In this document: positions 1 through 8,936 of the stretch, one piece after another | Layout of the letters: the number at the start of each line of letters is the position of its first letter | Numbering within the stretch: position 1 is the first letter of the stretch | Source of the DNA: Polaribacter glomeratus | Lineage (GTDB): Bacteria; Bacteroidota; Bacteroidia; Flavobacteriales; Flavobacteriaceae | Direction of reading: 5' to 3' | DNA length: 64,000 nt | Assembly (NCBI RefSeq): GCF_002954665.1 | Contig: NZ_MSCM01000002.1 | Coordinates: 406,767-470,766 of the forward strand | Notes under the pieces: generated by a model | Database searches by the model: none | Seen by the model: the letters and a program-made list of their open reading frames with translations, nothing else | Told to the model about the DNA's origin: nothing | Program-made: the position numbers and the translations under genes

Positions 1-1566
1 TGGTGTATTTTTATTTTCTAAAGCCATTTTCCAAGCAACACTTGTTTCTGCAGAATCCGCAGGACGTAATGCTAAGAAACTCGGATTTCCACTATGATTT
101 TTTAATTTTTCTAACAAACGAATTTGTGCTTCTTGTTCTAAGGGTTGATGTGTTGGTCCGTCTTCTCCAACTCTAAAAGCATCATGTGTCCATACATATT
201 TTACACCTAATTCTTGAATTCCGCTTAAACGAATCGCTGGTTTCATATAATCTGAAAACACAAAAAATGTTGCAACTACAGGAATAATTCCGCCGTGTAA
301 AGCTAGTCCGTTTGCAATACAAGACATCGTTAATTCTGCCACTCCGGCTTGTAAAAACGATCCCGAAAAATCACCTTTTTTCAGTGCGTGTGTTTTCTTT
401 AAGAATCCATCCGTTTTATCAGAATTTGATAAATCTGCAGAAGAAACAATCATGTTTTCTACATTTTCAGCTAAATACCCTAAAATACTTGATGACGCCG
501 CTCTTGTTGCCAATCCGTCTTTATGTGCAATCGATTCAAAATCTAATGCTGGTAATTCTCCTGATAAAAAGAAATCTAATTTTGTTGCTAATTCAGTGTT
601 TGAATTTCTCCAAGTTGCAATTTCTGCTTTCTTTTCTGATGCTTTTGCTGTTTTTTCTTTTAATAAATTCTGATAAAATGCGCTTACATCTTTATAAATA
701 TCAAAAGGACTTTCTGGATTTGCTCCTAAATTTGAAAGTGTTTTTGCGTAATCTGCTCCTGTATGACCAATTGGTTGACCGTGTAATTCACATTCGCCTT
801 CAAAGGTTTTATCATCTGCAGTAACACAACCTTTCCCCATAATTGTTTTACCAATAATTAAGGTTGGTTTTTCAGTTTCGTTATTTGCATCTTTTAATGC
901 TTTTCTAATTTCATCGTGATTATGTCCATCAATGGTAACCACATTCCAACCCCAAGCTTTGTATTTCATTTCGGTATCTTCAGAAGTTACCTCGTCTGTT
1001 GGTGTTGATAATTGAATATCATTAGAATCATAAAACATAATAAAATTACTCAAACCTAAATGACCTGCAATTCTACCTGCTCCTTGAGAAATTTCTTCTT
1101 GAACTCCTCCATCAGAAATAAAACCATATACTTTATGATTCATCCAATCTCCAAAACGAGCTTTCAAAAAGTTTGCTGCAATTGCTGCACCAACACCCAT
1201 TGTATGTCCCTGTCCTAAAGGTCCAGATGTATTTTCAATTCCTCTTTTTACATCCACTTCTGGATGACCAGGAGTTATAGAACCCCATTGTCTAAAATTA
1301 GCAACATCCTCTTTTTCATAATTACCCAATAAATAATATTGCGCATACATTAATGTTGATAAATGACCAGCATCCATAAAAAAACGATCTCTAAATGCCC
1401 AAGTCATATCTGAAGGATCGAAGTTAAAGAACTCTGAATATAGAATGTGCATAAAATCTGCACCTCCCATTGGTCCTCCTGGGTGACCAGAATTTGCTTT
1501 TTCTACCATTGCAACAGCCAATGCTCTAATATTATCTGCTGACTGTTGGTCTATTTTCTTATTCAT
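1..1566 (-). CDS. tkt: Transketolase (C-terminus beyond window edge)
   Basis: The reading frame runs from an ATG at 1566 to the window edge without a stop, giving 522 codons of an enzyme that is usually about 660-680 residues; the C-terminal part is missing. The N-terminus (MNKKIDQQSADNIRALAVAM) and the following SGHPGGPMGGADF, GPLGQGHTMGVGAA and GDGG-like (SDGGVQEE) stretches are the thiamine-diphosphate transketolase signature, and EDGPTHQP lies in the pyrimidine-binding domain. It transfers two-carbon ketol units between sugar phosphates in the cytoplasmic non-oxidative pentose phosphate pathway. As the last gene seen of the xylose operon it would channel xylulose-5-phosphate made by the upstream kinase. 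An 83-bp gap with a hairpin separates it from the symporter gene, so it may also be expressed separately. Confidence 0.95.
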   Translation of the reverse strand, partial: MNKKIDQQSADNIRALAVAMVEKANSGHPGGPMGGADFMHILYSEFFNFDPSDMTWAFRDRFFMDAGHLSTLMYAQYYLLGNYEKEDVANFRQWGSITPGHPEVDVKRGIENTSGPLGQGHTMGVGAAIAANFLKARFGDWMNHKVYGFISDGGVQEEISQGAGRIAGHLGLSNFIMFYDSNDIQLSTPTDEVTSEDTEMKYKAWGWNVVTIDGHNHDEIRKALKDANNETEKPTLIIGKTIMGKGCVTADDKTFEGECELHGQPIGHTGADYAKTLSNLGANPESPFDIYKDVSAFYQNLLKEKTAKASEKKAEIATWRNSNTELATKLDFFLSGELPALDFESIAHKDGLATRAASSSILGYLAENVENMIVSSADLSNSDKTDGFLKKTHALKKGDFSGSFLQAGVAELTMSCIANGLALHGGIIPVVATFFVFSDYMKPAIRLSGIQELGVKYVWTHDAFRVGEDGPTHQPLEQEAQIRLLEKLKNHSGNPSFLALRPADSAETSVAWKMALENKNTP

Positions 1567-1585
1567 TATTTTATTTATATTTATA

Positions 1586-1626
1586 AATTAATCCAGTTGA
1601 AAAGAAAATAGTCAACTGGATTAATT
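1586..1626 (-). terminator. Hairpin between sugar symporter and transketolase genes
   Basis: Two perfectly complementary 15-nt arms (1586-1600 and 1612-1626, core AATCCAGTTGA/TCAACTGGATT) flank an 11-nt loop. On the minus strand the stem is followed by an AT-rich rather than pure-T run. It could be a terminator, a partial terminator or an RNA-processing/stability element inside the xyl operon. Confidence 0.65.
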
Positions 1627-1649
1627 ATTATTTTAAATTGCTTTTATAA

Positions 1650-3074
1650 TTACTTCTTTTGCCAAAGTTCTTCCATCTCTTCTAGTGTTTTCCCTTTTGT
1701 TTCTGGAACAAATTTTAGAATAAATAACATGGCTAAAATGCTCATAATTCCGTAGATCCAATAAGCAAAACCGTTATTAAATTTTTCTGTTAAATACGAA
1801 TTATCATTCATCATTGGGAAAGTTAAAGACACTAAATAGTTAGAGATCCATTGTGCTGCAACTGCAATTGCTAGAGCTTTTCCTCTAATTTTATTCGGGA
1901 ATATTTCTGCTAGTAAAACCCAAGCAACAGGTCCCCAACTCATTGCGAAACTTGCAACATATAACATCATACAAAACAATGCTAAATAACCAGTTGCGCC
2001 AGAATAAAATACAAAACCTAAAGACAACATGGCAACAGCCATACCAAATGCACCAATGACCATTAATGGTTTTCTACCATATTTATCTACTGTTTTTACT
2101 GCAACAATGGTAAATAAGAAGTTAACAACACCAACAATAATCGTCATCAACAACGCACTATCTGTACCTGATGAAATTGTTTTAAAGATTTCTGGAGCAT
2201 AATATAAAACTACATTAATTCCCACAAATTGCTGGAATACAGAGATTAAAATCCCTATAATAATAACTAGCCAACCAAAAGATAAAAGTTTAGCTGAAGT
2301 TTTTTCGTCCATAGACGCTTGTATTTCTGCCAAAATTCTATTTCCTTCTACTTCACCATTTACTTTTACTAAAACAACCAAAGCTTCTTCTGGTTTATTT
2401 CTCAATACCAAAGAACGAGGTGTATCTGGCACAAAAAATAATAGTCCTAAAAACAAACTTGCAGGAATTACTTCTGATGCAAACATCCATCTCCAACCAA
2501 TAGTATTTAACCATTCATCTGAACCACCACTTCTTGAAATAATATAGTTTACAAAATATACAACCATAAAACCACCAACAATTGCAAGCTGATTAAAAGA
2601 AACTAACTTTCCTCTACTTTTTGCGGGTGCAATTTCTGCAATGTATAAAGGTGATAACATTGATGCTAAACCAACTCCAATACCACCAATAACTCTATAC
2701 ACAATAAAAATTGTAGAAAAAGTATGATCTAACTCACCAATTGGTGCTAAAAACATTTCTGGCATTGCAGAACCTAGAGCCGATATTAAAAATAGAACAG
2801 CTGCTAGAATTAATCCTTTTTTTCGACCTAGTTTTTTACTAACTAAACCTCCAAAAATTCCACCAATTACACAGCCTATTAATGCACTAGACACTAAAAA
2901 ACCTTTAAAGGCACTTGCTGCTGTTTCTGATAATGCTTTTGGAAGCACAAAAAAACTATCTAAAGAACCAACTGTTCCTGATATTACACCTGTGTCATAT
3001 CCAAACAATAAACCTCCTAAAGTTGCAACTAAAGTAAGTTTAATAAGATATCCTGAATTTGTTGTTTGTGCCAT
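1650..3074 (-). CDS. xylE: MFS sugar:H+ symporter, XylE-like
   Basis: This is a 474-residue sugar-porter family protein of the major facilitator superfamily with about 12 hydrophobic segments. Family marks are LLFGYDTGVISG in the first membrane segment, the cytoplasmic GRKKG and KYGRKP loops, and the C-terminal PETKGKTLEEME motif. It should bring D-xylose (possibly another pentose or hexose) across the inner membrane with protons. The xylose assignment rests on the immediate neighbours, xylose isomerase and xylulokinase upstream in the same direction; the sequence alone cannot separate xylose from arabinose or glucose. A strong hairpin separates it from xylA. Confidence 0.9.
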   Translation of the reverse strand: MAQTTNSGYLIKLTLVATLGGLLFGYDTGVISGTVGSLDSFFVLPKALSETAASAFKGFLVSSALIGCVIGGIFGGLVSKKLGRKKGLILAAVLFLISALGSAMPEMFLAPIGELDHTFSTIFIVYRVIGGIGVGLASMLSPLYIAEIAPAKSRGKLVSFNQLAIVGGFMVVYFVNYIISRSGGSDEWLNTIGWRWMFASEVIPASLFLGLLFFVPDTPRSLVLRNKPEEALVVLVKVNGEVEGNRILAEIQASMDEKTSAKLLSFGWLVIIIGILISVFQQFVGINVVLYYAPEIFKTISSGTDSALLMTIIVGVVNFLFTIVAVKTVDKYGRKPLMVIGAFGMAVAMLSLGFVFYSGATGYLALFCMMLYVASFAMSWGPVAWVLLAEIFPNKIRGKALAIAVAAQWISNYLVSLTFPMMNDNSYLTEKFNNGFAYWIYGIMSILAMLFILKFVPETKGKTLEEMEELWQKK

Positions 3075-3107
3075 AAATTTATTTTAGGTTGTTGATTGAT
3101 TATTAAA

Positions 3108-3140
3108 AAAGCTCAAAGGTTATTCTAACTTTTGAGCTTT
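3108..3140 (-). terminator. Strong hairpin with T-run after xylA
   Basis: Arms 3108-3122 and 3126-3140 pair over 15 nt (AAAGCTCAAA against TTTGAGCTTT at the base, one wobble pair) around a 3-nt loop. Read on the minus strand, the stem ends in a run of six T. This has the form of an intrinsic terminator directly after the xylA stop and before the symporter gene, so it could attenuate expression of the symporter and transketolase. Confidence 0.75.
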
Positions 3141-3149
3141 AAGATACAT

Positions 3150-4466
3150 TTATATATATTGATTAATTATATTCTCAAACAATTCTTGCTTTCCGCTTTG
3201 TAAAGTTAACTCACCATTTTCTTGAGCAATTTTATACAAATCTGACAATTCTAATTTCCCAGCTTCAAAGTCTTTACCTTTTCCTGAATCAAAAGAAGAA
3301 TATCTCTTTTCTCTCAAAGAATTGTAAGATGATGATTGCATAATTTTATCAGCAGTAATTAAGGCTCTTGCAAATGTATCTGCTCCGCCAACATGTGCAT
3401 GAAAAACATCTTCCATATCTGTTGAGTTTCTTCTAATCTTTGCATCAAAATTAACTCCTCCACCTTGTAAACCTCCAGCTTGTAAAAACACTAACATTGC
3501 TTCTGTAGTTTCTTGAATGTTGTTTGGAAACTGATCTGTATCCCAACCATTTTGGTAATCTCCTCTGTTTGCATCTATACTTCCTAACATTCCTGCTTTG
3601 GCAGCAACCGCTAATTCGTGTTGCATTGTATGTTGTGCTAAAGTTGCGTGGTTTACCTCAATATTCATTTTAAAATCTTTGTCTAAACCGTATTCTTTTA
3701 AGAAGCCTATTGCAGTTGCAGAATCAAAATCATATTGATGTTTCATCGGTTCCATTGGTTTTGGTTCTATGAAGAAAGTTCCTTTAAAACCTTGTGCTCT
3801 TGCATAATCTCTTGCCATGGTTAAAAACTGTGCCATGTGATCAAGTTCACGTCCCATATCTGTATTTAACAAAGACATATAACCTTCTCTACCTCCCCAA
3901 AAAACGTAATTTTCTCCACCTAACTTAATGGTTGCATCTAAAGCTAATTTTACTTGACCACCAGCTCTTGCAACTACATTAAAATCAGGATTTGTAGCAG
4001 CACCATTCATGTAACGAGGATTAGAAAAACAGTTTGCTGTTCCCCATAATAATTTAACGCCACTTTCTGCTTGTTTTCCTTTGATGTAATCTGTAATGGT
4101 ATCTAATCTTTTTTCTGATTCTGCAAAAGTTGCTCCTTCTTGAATTAAATCATAATCATGGAAACAGTAGTAATCGAAGCCCATTTTGTTGATAAATTCG
4201 AATGCTGCATCTGCTTTGTCTTTTGCTGCTTGTATTGCATCTGATGATTTGTCCCACTCAAAACTTTGTGTTCCTGGACCAAAAGGATCTCCTCCTTGAC
4301 CACAGAAAGTATGCCAATATGCAATTGAAAACTTAAACCATTCTCTCATTGTTTTCCCTGCAACAACTTGCTCTGGATTGTAATATTTAAATGCTAAAGG
4401 ATTGTCTGATTCTTTGCCTTCGAATTGAATTTTATTGATTCCTTTAAAATATTCTTTGTTTGCCAT
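3150..4466 (-). CDS. xylA: Xylose isomerase
   Basis: The 438-residue product matches a class II xylose isomerase in length and motifs: [18 protein letters not shown] (metal-binding Glu and catalytic Lys), [18 protein letters not shown] and [19 protein letters not shown] (metal-binding Asp residues). It converts D-xylose to D-xylulose in the cytoplasm using divalent metal. The ATG at 4466 gives the usual N-terminus ([12 protein letters not shown]). It lies between the xylulokinase gene upstream and the symporter downstream on the same strand. A 195-bp gap to xylB holds a repeat element, so coupling to xylB may be partial. Confidence 0.97.
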   Translation of the reverse strand: MANKEYFKGINKIQFEGKESDNPLAFKYYNPEQVVAGKTMREWFKFSIAYWHTFCGQGGDPFGPGTQSFEWDKSSDAIQAAKDKADAAFEFINKMGFDYYCFHDYDLIQEGATFAESEKRLDTITDYIKGKQAESGVKLLWGTANCFSNPRYMNGAATNPDFNVVARAGGQVKLALDATIKLGGENYVFWGGREGYMSLLNTDMGRELDHMAQFLTMARDYARAQGFKGTFFIEPKPMEPMKHQYDFDSATAIGFLKEYGLDKDFKMNIEVNHATLAQHTMQHELAVAAKAGMLGSIDANRGDYQNGWDTDQFPNNIQETTEAMLVFLQAGGLQGGGVNFDAKIRRNSTDMEDVFHAHVGGADTFARALITADKIMQSSSYNSLREKRYSSFDSGKGKDFEAGKLELSDLYKIAQENGELTLQSGKQELFENIINQYI

Positions 4467-4520
4467 TTTGATAAATGTTTAATTGTTTATTTGTGTAATT
4501 GTTGTTTTATGTACTGGATT

Positions 4521-4647
4521 TGCGTTAGGGATTGCAATGGAAATCCTTTTTGCTGTCAGTTCGAGTGAAATTTCTTTTTCAGAAATTTTGTATCGAGAAC
4601 AAGCAAAAAGATTGTATTGGAAAGCCCGACCTTTTTTGGTAACGCCC
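4521..4647. repeat. REP-like nested inverted repeat between xylB and xylA
   Basis: The gap holds a nested, imperfect hairpin. Outer arms are 4528-4554 (GGGATTGCAATGG...TTTTTGCT) and 4602-4626 (AGCAAAAAG...GGAAAGCCC). Inner arms are GTTCGAGTGAAATTTCT and AGAAATTT..ATCGAGAAC at about 4559-4600. From memory, elements with this TTCGAGTG/ATCGAGAAC core and GCGTTAGGG/AACGCCC ends recur in intergenic regions of Flavobacteriaceae genomes; that multi-copy status cannot be shown from this window. The element has no coding sense and could fold in the xylB-xylA transcript. Confidence 0.6.
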
Positions 4648-4661
4648 AAAACACTCTGTTT

Positions 4662-6146
4662 TTATTGTTTATTTAAAACCAATTCTAATTCTTTTTTCCA
4701 ATTGTTATAAGCTTCTAAATATGGTTTTTTGTCTTTAAAGGGCATAAATGTCATTACGTGATCGTTGTCCATAATCGATTTGCTAAATGCTTCAAAATTT
4801 CCCGTATGAAGGTTCGCTGCTCTTGCGGCACCAATTGCGCCGGTTGTGTTGTAAATTTCAATTTCTTGCTGAATTAAAGTTGCTACCGTATTGGCAAAAA
4901 TTTCTGAACGAAATAAATTATCATTTCCTGCTCTGATAACGGTTGGATTAATTCCGTCTGATTTTAAGATTTCCATTCCGTAATAAAAAGAGAACGCAAT
5001 ACCTTCTAAAGCGGCTCTGCACATATGACCTTTATGATGATTGTTCAGGTTCATATTTACGATTCTAGTGCCAATTTCTTTGTTGTTTAACATGCGTTCT
5101 GCGCCGTTACCAAAAGGAATTAAACAAACACCGTCTGAACCAACAGGAATTTCTGAAGCCAATGTATTCATCTCTTCATAAGAACTTACTGCCAAGTTAT
5201 TTAGCAGCCATCTGTATTGAATACCTGCACCATTGATGTTTAATAACTTCCCTATTCTTTTGCTATTTTTTGAATAATTTACGTGTGCAAAATTGTTCAC
5301 TCTCGTACTTTCTTTTCCTGATAAACTATCTGTAACTGCATACACAACTCCTGATGTTCCTCCAGTTGCAGCAACTTCTCCGGGATTAAATACGTTTAAA
5401 GAAAGTGCATTGTTTGGCTGATCGCCTGCTCTGTAATAAATTGGAGTTCCTGCAGCAATGCCACTTTCTTTTTCTCCTTTTTCATCTACTAAAGATTGAA
5501 TACCAAAAGTATCTACAATATCTGGCACTAAAGATTGGTCAATTCCGTAATATTCTAAAAGAAAATCGGCAACTGAATCGTTTTTAAAATCCCAGAAAAT
5601 CCCTTCGGATAATCCTGAAATAGTAGTGTTTATTTTATCTGAAAATTTATAGGCGATATAATCTCCAGGCAACATAAACTTATAAATCTGCTTATAAATG
5701 TCTGGTTCATTTTCTTTTACCCATTTTAATTTTGATGCTGTAAAATTTGCTGGTGAGTTTAATAAATGTGAAGCACATTTTTCTTCGCCAATTTCTGCAA
5801 AAGCATTGTTACCAATTTCTACAGCTCTAGAATCGCACCAAATAATAGATTTACGTAACGGATTTCCTTTCTTATCAACCAACACCAAACCATGCATTTG
5901 ATATGAAATACCAATACCTTTTATTTGTGTTCTGCTAACGTTATATTGCTTTTTTAAACTTGTAATAGCATTACAAATATGCAGCCACCAATCGTTTGGC
6001 TTTTGTTCTGCCCAACCATTTTTTTGAGCGAACATGCTCATTTCTTCTTTGGGCTCTTGAACAACTCCAACACTTTTTCCCGTTGAAATTTCTACTAATG
6101 CAGCTTTTATGGAAGAACTTCCAATATCTAATCCTAAATAATACAT
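4662..6146 (-). CDS. xylB: Xylulokinase
   Basis: A 494-residue FGGY-family sugar kinase. The N-terminal phosphate-binding LGLDIGSSSIKAALV, the substrate region ISYQMHGLVLVDKKG with WCDSRA, and AGDQPNNALSLN (catalytic Asp) fit xylulokinase. ATP-dependent phosphorylation of D-xylulose gives D-xylulose-5-phosphate in the cytoplasm. The start is one base after the stop of the GntR regulator gene, indicating translational coupling. Pairing with xylA, symporter and transketolase supports xylulose over other FGGY substrates. Confidence 0.95.
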   Translation of the reverse strand: MYYLGLDIGSSSIKAALVEISTGKSVGVVQEPKEEMSMFAQKNGWAEQKPNDWWLHICNAITSLKKQYNVSRTQIKGIGISYQMHGLVLVDKKGNPLRKSIIWCDSRAVEIGNNAFAEIGEEKCASHLLNSPANFTASKLKWVKENEPDIYKQIYKFMLPGDYIAYKFSDKINTTISGLSEGIFWDFKNDSVADFLLEYYGIDQSLVPDIVDTFGIQSLVDEKGEKESGIAAGTPIYYRAGDQPNNALSLNVFNPGEVAATGGTSGVVYAVTDSLSGKESTRVNNFAHVNYSKNSKRIGKLLNINGAGIQYRWLLNNLAVSSYEEMNTLASEIPVGSDGVCLIPFGNGAERMLNNKEIGTRIVNMNLNNHHKGHMCRAALEGIAFSFYYGMEILKSDGINPTVIRAGNDNLFRSEIFANTVATLIQQEIEIYNTTGAIGAARAANLHTGNFEAFSKSIMDNDHVMTFMPFKDKKPYLEAYNNWKKELELVLNKQ

Positions 6147-6147
6147 A

Positions 6148-7140
6148 TTATAATGATTCTCTTACTATTAATTTGGTTGGTACATAATGCTGAACAGGTT
6201 TATTTTGAGTAACAAATTCTGCAGCCTTGGTTCCTAATTCTTCAAAGTCTGTTGAAATGACAGAAATGCCTTTATAAATAAATTTTTTCATAGGTGTTTC
6301 GTTGTACGATAGAAACCCTACATCTACTCCTGGTTCAAAATTTTGGGTTTTGCATTGTTCTAAAAACTTGCCTAACATTCTGTCGCTTGTGCTAATGTAG
6401 GCAACGTTTTTTTCTACTTTAAATAATTTTGGCTCTGTTATTATTTCATGTTCAAAATTGAATAACTCAACATATTTTTTAAAATTAAGAATAGATTCTT
6501 TTGGATGAAATGTAAAAGTTGGATATAAAAAAACTAATTTTTCATATTTTCTAAAAACTTGAACAGCGTCTTTTAAAGCATCGAAAAAAGCTTTTCCAAA
6601 ATCTTGAAACACATAATTATTATTTTTGTTAGAATGGATATTCCAATCGATCAATAATAATTTATCGTTATCAATATTTGAGATTACAGAAGACACCTCA
6701 TCGTTATCAAAAGTCATAACTACATATTTATAATACTTACCTTTACTGTTGTTTAAAATCGTTTTAAAATTATCTATATTATAATGATGAAATTGAACAT
6801 CTGTAATAATATTATCTGGTAAATTATTTATAAAAGAGTGATAAAGAACTTCTTTATAGGCTTTAAACGTATCTAAAACCAACAAAACTTTTCGAGTTTC
6901 ATTCGCAATATAATAGCCTTTACTTGGCACTGATTTTATAACACCTTGATTCTTTAAAATAGTATATGCTTTAAAAACAGTATCTCTAGAAAGTTTATAC
7001 AAACCGCACATTTTATTTACGGAAGGCAATGCATCGCCTTCTGACAAAAGATTATTTGAAAGCTCATTATTTATAGCATTTACCAACTGCTGATATTTAG
7101 GCACTCCGCTATTAATTTTGATGTTAAAATTTAATTTCAT
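6148..7140 (-). CDS. GntR-family regulator with sugar-binding C-terminal domain (xylose operon)
   Basis: The 330-residue protein has an N-terminal winged helix of the GntR type (residues ~10-75: GDALPSVNKMCGLYKLSRDTVFKAY followed by a GVIKSVPSKGYYI wing). A C-terminal domain (~85-330) resembles the periplasmic-binding-protein/LacI-type effector domain. This architecture is common for Bacteroidetes pentose regulators. It is the first gene of the operon with xylB starting one base after it, so it probably senses xylose or a derivative and controls the operon. I saw no convincing operator in the 158 bp upstream (7141-7298). The name xylR would be an inference from context. Confidence 0.88.
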   Translation of the reverse strand: MKLNFNIKINSGVPKYQQLVNAINNELSNNLLSEGDALPSVNKMCGLYKLSRDTVFKAYTILKNQGVIKSVPSKGYYIANETRKVLLVLDTFKAYKEVLYHSFINNLPDNIITDVQFHHYNIDNFKTILNNSKGKYYKYVVMTFDNDEVSSVISNIDNDKLLLIDWNIHSNKNNNYVFQDFGKAFFDALKDAVQVFRKYEKLVFLYPTFTFHPKESILNFKKYVELFNFEHEIITEPKLFKVEKNVAYISTSDRMLGKFLEQCKTQNFEPGVDVGFLSYNETPMKKFIYKGISVISTDFEELGTKAAEFVTQNKPVQHYVPTKLIVRESL

Positions 7141-7298
7141 AAGACCATTCTGTTCTGTTTTCTAAATATAGTAATAAAATTTAATTTGTTGTTTTAACCA
7201 TTATTCTTTTAGTATTTATTTTAAAATCTTTAAAAGATAAAGTTTCATAAATTCCTTTAAATAAATGTTAATGAGATATTTACTCTATTTTTTTTAAT

Positions 7299-8867
7299 TC
7301 AATTAGTTTGTTTTTCAAATTTTATAGGCAACTTTCTAATTGATTTTATCTGAACATTTTTATAAAAAACCTCTGCTGCTTCAGACTGAATTTGAATACG
7401 TCCTTTTGTTAACGGTACAATTTCGTCATCACTGTTTTTATATCTTGAATTATACAAAGCCAACACCACTTTTCCGTTTACAACATGATAGCTTGTTCCT
7501 TCAAAAGAAATTAATTCCAAAGTATTCCATTGTCCATGTGGATTTTCGTTATCAAAACCTTTATTACAGTGATTTGGAGGCAAACGTTGTAAACTCGAAA
7601 ACGGATTCAAATCTCCATTTTTTATATACTTAAACTCTTTTTCTCCTTCTTTTATTTCTGATGGAATATCAATTAATGTTCCGCTTAAACCATAATAATC
7701 GCCTAAATCTCCTTCTTGAACTTGAAATTCTTGCGATGACATCCAAACATTCCAAAAAGCATCTTTTGCTCCATAACAGTGATATAGAATTCCGCTGTCT
7801 CTTTTTCTTTTTAAACGAGGTTCCCAAATTTGTTCTCCCCACTTAAATTGTAGTTTTAAATGATAGTTTTCATATTCTTGTTTCGTCGTTAAAGCCCCAT
7901 AAATTTCACCAGAAATATGCAAGATGTTTTCTCCGTTTTCTTTTTCAAAAATGAACACCTTTTTAGGATCCTTATTTAAACCTAAAGGAGCTGCGTTTTT
8001 ACCATCACTTTTTGGATCTACATTTTCTAAACCTTTTACAGTTGCATGCGGCGCGCCAATAAAAACATCCCAATTTTTAGAAGGATCACCCTCAAAAAGG
8101 TTCGTCCATTTTTTTGTGGATGGCTTTTTAATTTGTGCTAAATCTGCTGCCCAAAGAATAGCGCCTTTGATCATTTTTTGAAAACGAACATCAGCATACG
8201 ATTCTTCTGTATGACCTAAACCAGTGTAAAAAATTCTACCACCATCAAAATGATGAAACCAAGTAATTGGATGATTTTTGGTGTTCATCTGATTTCCTTT
8301 ATAAGAACTCTCATCAACAGTTGCCAAAATATTTACGTGTTTTGCAACAGGTTTTAAAAAATTATACCACTCATCTTTAAAAACCTCTTTCTTCTTTAAA
8401 TGATTAATTGCAGGATGTTCTGTAGATTTATCAAAATATACCGTTGCATTTTGCACTTTTGGATGGTCTTTAAAAGTTGCGCCAATCATTTCTGCAAGCC
8501 AAGGCCATTCTTTTTCGGTGTCTGATGCAGCATGAATTCCAACAAAACCATTTCCGTTTGCAATATATTTTTGAAATGCTTTTTTCTGATATTCATCAAA
8601 AATATCTCCTGATGTATTTAAGAAAACAAGTACATTATATTTCTTTAAATTTTCGGTTGTAAAATCATTTCCATTTTCAGAAAAATCGATTTTCCAATTG
8701 GTTTCTTTTTTTAGACTATTGAAAAACTCGACTCCGGCAGGAATTGATTTATGCCTAAAAGCACCTGTTTTTGAAAACACAAAAATGGTAGGTTCCTTTT
8801 GTTGTGCAAATTCACAATTAACTGTAAATAAAGCTAAAAAAATAATTACGATTTTCTTTAAATTCAT
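7299..8867 (-). CDS. Exported ThuA - DUF1080 (3-keto-glycoside hydrolase-like) fusion
   Basis: The 522-residue product has a signal peptide (~1-21, cleaved near FAQQKEP). A ThuA-like domain (~28-245, with FSKTGAFRHKSIPAGVEFF and GNGFVGIHAASDTE) is followed by a DUF1080/3-keto-disaccharide hydrolase domain (~255-515, WTNLFEGDPSKNWDVFIG to GRIQIQSEAAEVFYKNVQIK). DUF1080 members are known in oxidative glycan breakdown, where they cleave glycosides oxidised at C3; ThuA proteins are linked to disaccharide metabolism. Periplasmic action is inferred. The gene ends in TGA, showing normal use of that codon as stop. It has its own copy of the cluster's recurrent promoter motif 53 bp upstream, so it is probably a separate transcription unit. 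Confidence 0.88.
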   Translation of the reverse strand: MNLKKIVIIFLALFTVNCEFAQQKEPTIFVFSKTGAFRHKSIPAGVEFFNSLKKETNWKIDFSENGNDFTTENLKKYNVLVFLNTSGDIFDEYQKKAFQKYIANGNGFVGIHAASDTEKEWPWLAEMIGATFKDHPKVQNATVYFDKSTEHPAINHLKKKEVFKDEWYNFLKPVAKHVNILATVDESSYKGNQMNTKNHPITWFHHFDGGRIFYTGLGHTEESYADVRFQKMIKGAILWAADLAQIKKPSTKKWTNLFEGDPSKNWDVFIGAPHATVKGLENVDPKSDGKNAAPLGLNKDPKKVFIFEKENGENILHISGEIYGALTTKQEYENYHLKLQFKWGEQIWEPRLKRKRDSGILYHCYGAKDAFWNVWMSSQEFQVQEGDLGDYYGLSGTLIDIPSEIKEGEKEFKYIKNGDLNPFSSLQRLPPNHCNKGFDNENPHGQWNTLELISFEGTSYHVVNGKVVLALYNSRYKNSDDEIVPLTKGRIQIQSEAAEVFYKNVQIKSIRKLPIKFEKQTN

Positions 8868-8889
8868 TTAAATACTATTTTTGGTTAAG

Positions 8890-8935
8890 CAAGGGTACAG
8901 CTTCAAATTTCAATACATGTCCTGTACTGTGCTGA
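8890..8935 (-). promoter_or_regulatory. Cluster promoter motif, copy a (before ThuA-DUF1080)
   Basis: Minus strand: TCAGCACAGTACAGGA (8920-8935), then 22 nt, then TACCCTTG (8890-8897), a 5/6 match to the Bacteroidetes TAnnTTTG box. It sits in the 69-bp gap before the ThuA-DUF1080 start codon at 8867. The same 16-mer and the same 22-nt spacing recur five more times in the window. Confidence 0.75.
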
Positions 8936-8936
8936 C

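Noticed and set aside
312-824. Plus-strand 170-codon frame inside transketolase
   Set aside because: It is antisense to a highly conserved gene and has low-complexity Leu/Phe/Gln-rich composition typical of a shadow frame.
4483-4710. Plus-strand 75-codon frame between xylB and xylA
   Set aside because: It is made of the repeat element and the antisense 3' end of xylB, with no protein-like features.
7226-7238. Palindrome ATCTTTAAAAGAT upstream of the GntR regulator gene as its operator
   Set aside because: It is AT-only around a short core, has no second copy, and lies nearly 90 bp from the start without a recognisable promoter box.
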